From positions 1 through 25,231 of IMG/VR virus record IMGVR_UViG_3300022200_001441: a stretch of 25,231 bases of DNA; one strand, given 5' to 3'. The stretch is from a virus. Position numbers and translations under genes: made by a program. Of the stretch, positions 23,595 to 25,231 are shown piece by piece (position 1 is the first letter of the stretch; every line of letters starts with the position of its first letter). Under the pieces are notes generated by a model. The model did no database searches. It had not been told where the DNA came from and saw nothing but the letters and a program-made list of their open reading frames with translations.

Positions 23595-23989
23595 TTGATA
23601 CTCCACAGATGAGGTGTAGTTTCTCTAGTATAATGTTGGAAGTTATAACTTTCTGCCCATTCACCATGAGTACGTCTAGTACCATCCTTCCTACGTTGTG
23701 CATTGGGCATGGGTTTATCTGGGTCAGAGAAGATGAATACTAAAATCTCATTCTTCTTTAGGTTAGCTGCTACATCAACATACTTACGAGCTTCCCCACT
23801 AGTACGGAACCTTCCCTTAACTTCTATGTAGATTACAATCTTACCATCATGGTATACAAAGTCAGGTTCATATAGTTTCTTTTGTACATAGGACAACTTA
23901 CAAGGGTGGAACTTACAGGCTCTTAGTTGTTGTTTGTGGAGGTCGTGTTCAAACCAACTATCATATCCATTAGGGGGTTTCTTTTTCAT
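23591..23989 (-). CDS. endonuclease I (T7 gp3-like Holliday junction resolvase)
   Basis: The 132-aa product cuts branched DNA such as four-way junctions, and in T7 relatives it also helps degrade host DNA. The PD-(D/E)XK core is complete: Glu14 in WFEHDL, Asp43 in LYEPDFVYHDG, and Glu56 and Lys58 in IYIEVKGRFRTS. These correspond to T7 Glu20, Asp55, Glu65 and Lys67. The downstream part (ILVFIFSDPDKPMPNAQRRK, then THGEWAESYNFQHY) matches the C-terminal half of the family. I chose ATG 23989, preceded by GGGGGA, over an in-frame TTG at 24001. Its N-terminal region overlaps the end of the 54-aa gene. Confidence 0.9.
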   Translation of the reverse strand: MKKKPPNGYDSWFEHDLHKQQLRACKFHPCKLSYVQKKLYEPDFVYHDGKIVIYIEVKGRFRTSGEARKYVDVAANLKKNEILVFIFSDPDKPMPNAQRRKDGTRRTHGEWAESYNFQHYTRETTPHLWSIK

Positions 23990-24134
23990 TGTGTCCCCCA
24001 AAGGTATCTGTCAAGGTTCTATGAATCAATGTGGCTAATGATATAATTGCTGGATCAGCATCCTCTAGCACATCAAATTTAACTATAACTTCCTCACCTT
24101 CCATTGTAATATTTATATTAGTTGTAGTGTTCAT
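23970..24134 (-). CDS. small ORF between thyX and endonuclease I (54 aa)
   Basis: The 54 residues fill the gap downstream of thyX, starting two bases after its stop and overlapping the first 20 bases of the endonuclease I gene. The start ATG has GAGG about ten bases upstream inside the thyX 3' end. The product begins MNTTTNINITMEGEEVIVKF, followed by an acidic segment and a helix (PAIISLATLIHRTLTD). There is no recognised domain. Spacing and ribosome binding site support a real gene, but a leader or untranslated spacer cannot be excluded. Confidence 0.5.
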   Translation of the reverse strand: MNTTTNINITMEGEEVIVKFDVLEDADPAIISLATLIHRTLTDTFGGHNEKETP

Positions 24135-24136
24135 TT

Positions 24137-24784
24137 TTATTTATCCTCATAAGTTAATGCTTGCCAACTAGTCCTAAGCTCTGCAATAGAACTAATTATA
24201 TCATAAATTTCCTTAGCAACAACAGTCGTTTCTTTCTGTGCTGTTGATTCCATCCTTTGATTACACACTCTGGCAAAGGCTACGAGGCTACCAGTCCAGT
24301 ACCATGAGGTCATCATAGACTGTGGCAGTACCATCCTTGCCTGCTCAGGACATACACCCATGCTCAGTAGCTCCTTGTACACGCTCGTAAGCCTCAGCAT
24401 AGCCCTGTGGTAGACAGCGCCAGCCACACCACTATGTTGGATAGGGTTAGCAGAAGATCCCTGCTTGACGTTATCAGCAGCCTGCCTCCATACATCTGGC
24501 ACATGGAATGTCGGAGGATCACTAACATACCTGCGACTTACTTCATTCCAGACTAAACCTACCTGATGCTTGACCAACTGTCTGGCTACGAACACTGGGG
24601 CTTCTACTAAGACTGTGACTTGCACATGGGCAAAGGGTGTCCAGTGATTATGCTTTGCTAGGTACTTGATCAAGTTAATATCTTTGTTACTAAGAACAGT
24701 AACTGTCTTATCAAAGCTAACTCTAGCACTGTTAACCACAGTGAGGTCACTTCCCATGTGATCAATATAGTCTACACTACTCAT
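24137..24784 (-). CDS. thyX: flavin-dependent thymidylate synthase
   Basis: The enzyme makes dTMP from dUMP using methylene-tetrahydrofolate, FAD and NADPH. The ThyX signature is present in variant form at residues 72-86: KHQVGLVWNEVSRRY instead of RHRxxSxNExSxRY, keeping His73, Asn80, Glu81, Ser83, Arg85 and Tyr86. The N-terminal part has HNHWTPFAHVQVTVLVEAPV, with the expected His residues before the flavin-binding strands. The C-terminal part has GVCPEQARMVLPQSMMTSWY, with the conserved Arg150 and LP. The length of 215 aa fits. Together with nrdJ it covers dNTP and dTMP supply. The ATG overlaps the stop of the upstream 63-aa gene. Confidence 0.93.
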   Translation of the reverse strand: MSSVDYIDHMGSDLTVVNSARVSFDKTVTVLSNKDINLIKYLAKHNHWTPFAHVQVTVLVEAPVFVARQLVKHQVGLVWNEVSRRYVSDPPTFHVPDVWRQAADNVKQGSSANPIQHSGVAGAVYHRAMLRLTSVYKELLSMGVCPEQARMVLPQSMMTSWYWTGSLVAFARVCNQRMESTAQKETTVVAKEIYDIISSIAELRTSWQALTYEDK

Positions 24785-24968
24785 GATTCACTAACCATTC
24801 ATTGTACTCATCATAAGTCATAAAGTATTCGAGTACCGTATCTATTGCTTTACGGTACTCAATGTCCTTATCCGGTGTATCATATGGATCCCAATTTAAA
24901 TGATAGCTCTGTTTCAAAGTTGCCACCACAATCATATCTATACATTCATCCTGTAATTCAATCTTCAT
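24777..24968 (-). CDS. small helical protein of unknown function (63 aa)
   Basis: The product is acidic and helical: ELQDECIDMIVVATLKQSYH, then DIEYRKAIDTVLEYFMTYDE. It resembles the 75-aa protein at 22168-22395 in the pattern IDxxVxxxL, acidic loop, AxxxVxxYY/F, and may be its paralogue. GAGGA lies about six bases before the ATG. It is preceded by the only sizeable intergenic gap on the - strand (24969-25037), which holds a candidate promoter, so it may be the first gene of a transcript running through thyX to nrdJ. Confidence 0.65.
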   Translation of the reverse strand: MKIELQDECIDMIVVATLKQSYHLNWDPYDTPDKDIEYRKAIDTVLEYFMTYDEYNEWLVNHE

Positions 24969-25008
24969 TGTAATTCCTCAGTTTATTTTCTATGTTAAAC
25001 AGGTATTG

Positions 25009-25036
25009 ATACTACCGATATACATGCTTATGTAAA
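25009..25036 (-). promoter_or_regulatory. candidate sigma70-type promoter before the thyX-nrdJ block
   Basis: On the - strand, TTTACA (25036-25031) and TAGTAT (25014-25009) are separated by 16 bases and would start transcription about 35 bases before the ATG at 24968. The same gap (24969-25037) also contains an imperfect 7-bp inverted repeat (24979-25002) in the presumed leader. The match is moderate, and the region is A/T-rich enough for chance matches. Confidence 0.3.
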
Positions 25037-25037
25037 C

Positions 25038-25231
25038 TCATTCGCCTTGCTCCCAAGGCCAGCAGCGGTCGTCTGCTATGCCTGTGATCCTAAACTCGAC
25101 TGTCGGGCCGGTCGTGTATGTTTGCTCACCAGCAAACCCAGCAGCACGTAATTCTTTGACCAACTTATCCGCATCCTTGAAATTCATAGCACTAAACCAA
25201 TACCACATGCGGGGCTTGCATAATTCAAACA
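25038..25231 (-). CDS. hypothetical protein, C-terminal part (5' partial at window end)
   Basis: The frame is open to the window edge and stops at TGA 25040-25038. The visible 63 residues include MWYWFSAMNFKDADKLVKEL, AGFAGEQTYTTGPTVEFRI and a Trp/Cys-containing end (DDRCWPWEQGE). The Met at 25208 has no ribosome binding site, so the gene probably begins outside the window. No family is recognised. The composition is more G/C-rich than the following gap, which supports coding. Confidence 0.55.
   Translation of the reverse strand, partial: FELCKPRMWYWFSAMNFKDADKLVKELRAAGFAGEQTYTTGPTVEFRITGIADDRCWPWEQGE

Noticed and set aside
23990-24001. TTG start for endonuclease I
   Set aside because: The ATG at 23989 has GGGGGA just upstream and keeps the whole catalytic domain.
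1-25231. tRNA genes, CRISPR arrays, insertion sequences, integrase or attachment sites, diversity-generating repeats
   Set aside because: None could be seen by eye on either strand; the genes are packed with gaps below 75 bases, which leaves no room for arrays or tRNA clusters.
1-25231. Apparent abundance of CTAG, which is rare in many enterobacteria
   Set aside because: A rough count of the first kilobase is near random expectation for this base composition, so it shows lack of depletion at most.

Overview
The window is a contiguous piece of the genome of a lytic tailed phage with a short tail (podovirus morphology). The evidence is a full T7-like virion gene series (terminase large subunit, portal, scaffold, capsid, tail tubular proteins A and B, internal/ejection proteins, lysis genes) next to a DNA-metabolism block with a cobalamin-dependent ribonucleotide reductase (NrdJ), flavin-dependent thymidylate synthase (ThyX) and a T7-type endonuclease I. 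That combination recalls the SIO1/VpV262/cobavirus-type podoviruses (Zobellviridae) of marine Proteobacteria. This placement is inference from gene content; the host cannot be read from the sequence. No integrase, repressor, tRNA, CRISPR array or insertion sequence was seen. DNA and RNA polymerase genes are not in the window.

Layout. Positions 1-19967 are on the + strand and nearly every gene overlaps its neighbour by 1 or 4 bases, as in one translationally coupled late unit: tail-fibre 3' end, TerL, portal, a small ORF with an exceptionally strong ribosome binding site, scaffold, major capsid protein, a small capsid-associated candidate, an intrinsic terminator (6200-6232), a candidate head fibre/knob, tail tubular A, a 57-aa ORF, tail tubular B, a cupin-SET fusion, three internal virion protein candidates (159, 1671, 666 aa), a protein with a ParB-like C-terminal domain, M15 peptidase endolysin, holin, and a 50-aa membrane protein. 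A G/C-rich hairpin at 19955-19974 separates these from the convergent - strand genes.

The - strand block, read from 25231 back to 19980, holds: a partial hypothetical, a 63-aa protein, ThyX, a 54-aa ORF, endonuclease I, a 71-aa protein, a metallophosphoesterase, a DUF3310 protein, a 75-aa protein, NrdJ, a small helix-turn-helix protein and a 67-aa protein. NrdJ and ThyX would supply dNTPs and dTMP for phage replication, and endonuclease I would resolve branched DNA.

Most notable: the metallophosphoesterase (22691-23386) has its catalytic motifs in permuted order. The GHxH half precedes the DxH/GDxxD/GNHD half, yet all motifs are present, which is the pattern of a circular permutation. The cupin-SET fusion (10097-10942), a predicted phage protein-lysine methyltransferase, and the ParB-like protein that begins like an ejection protein (18434-19075) are the next most interesting items.
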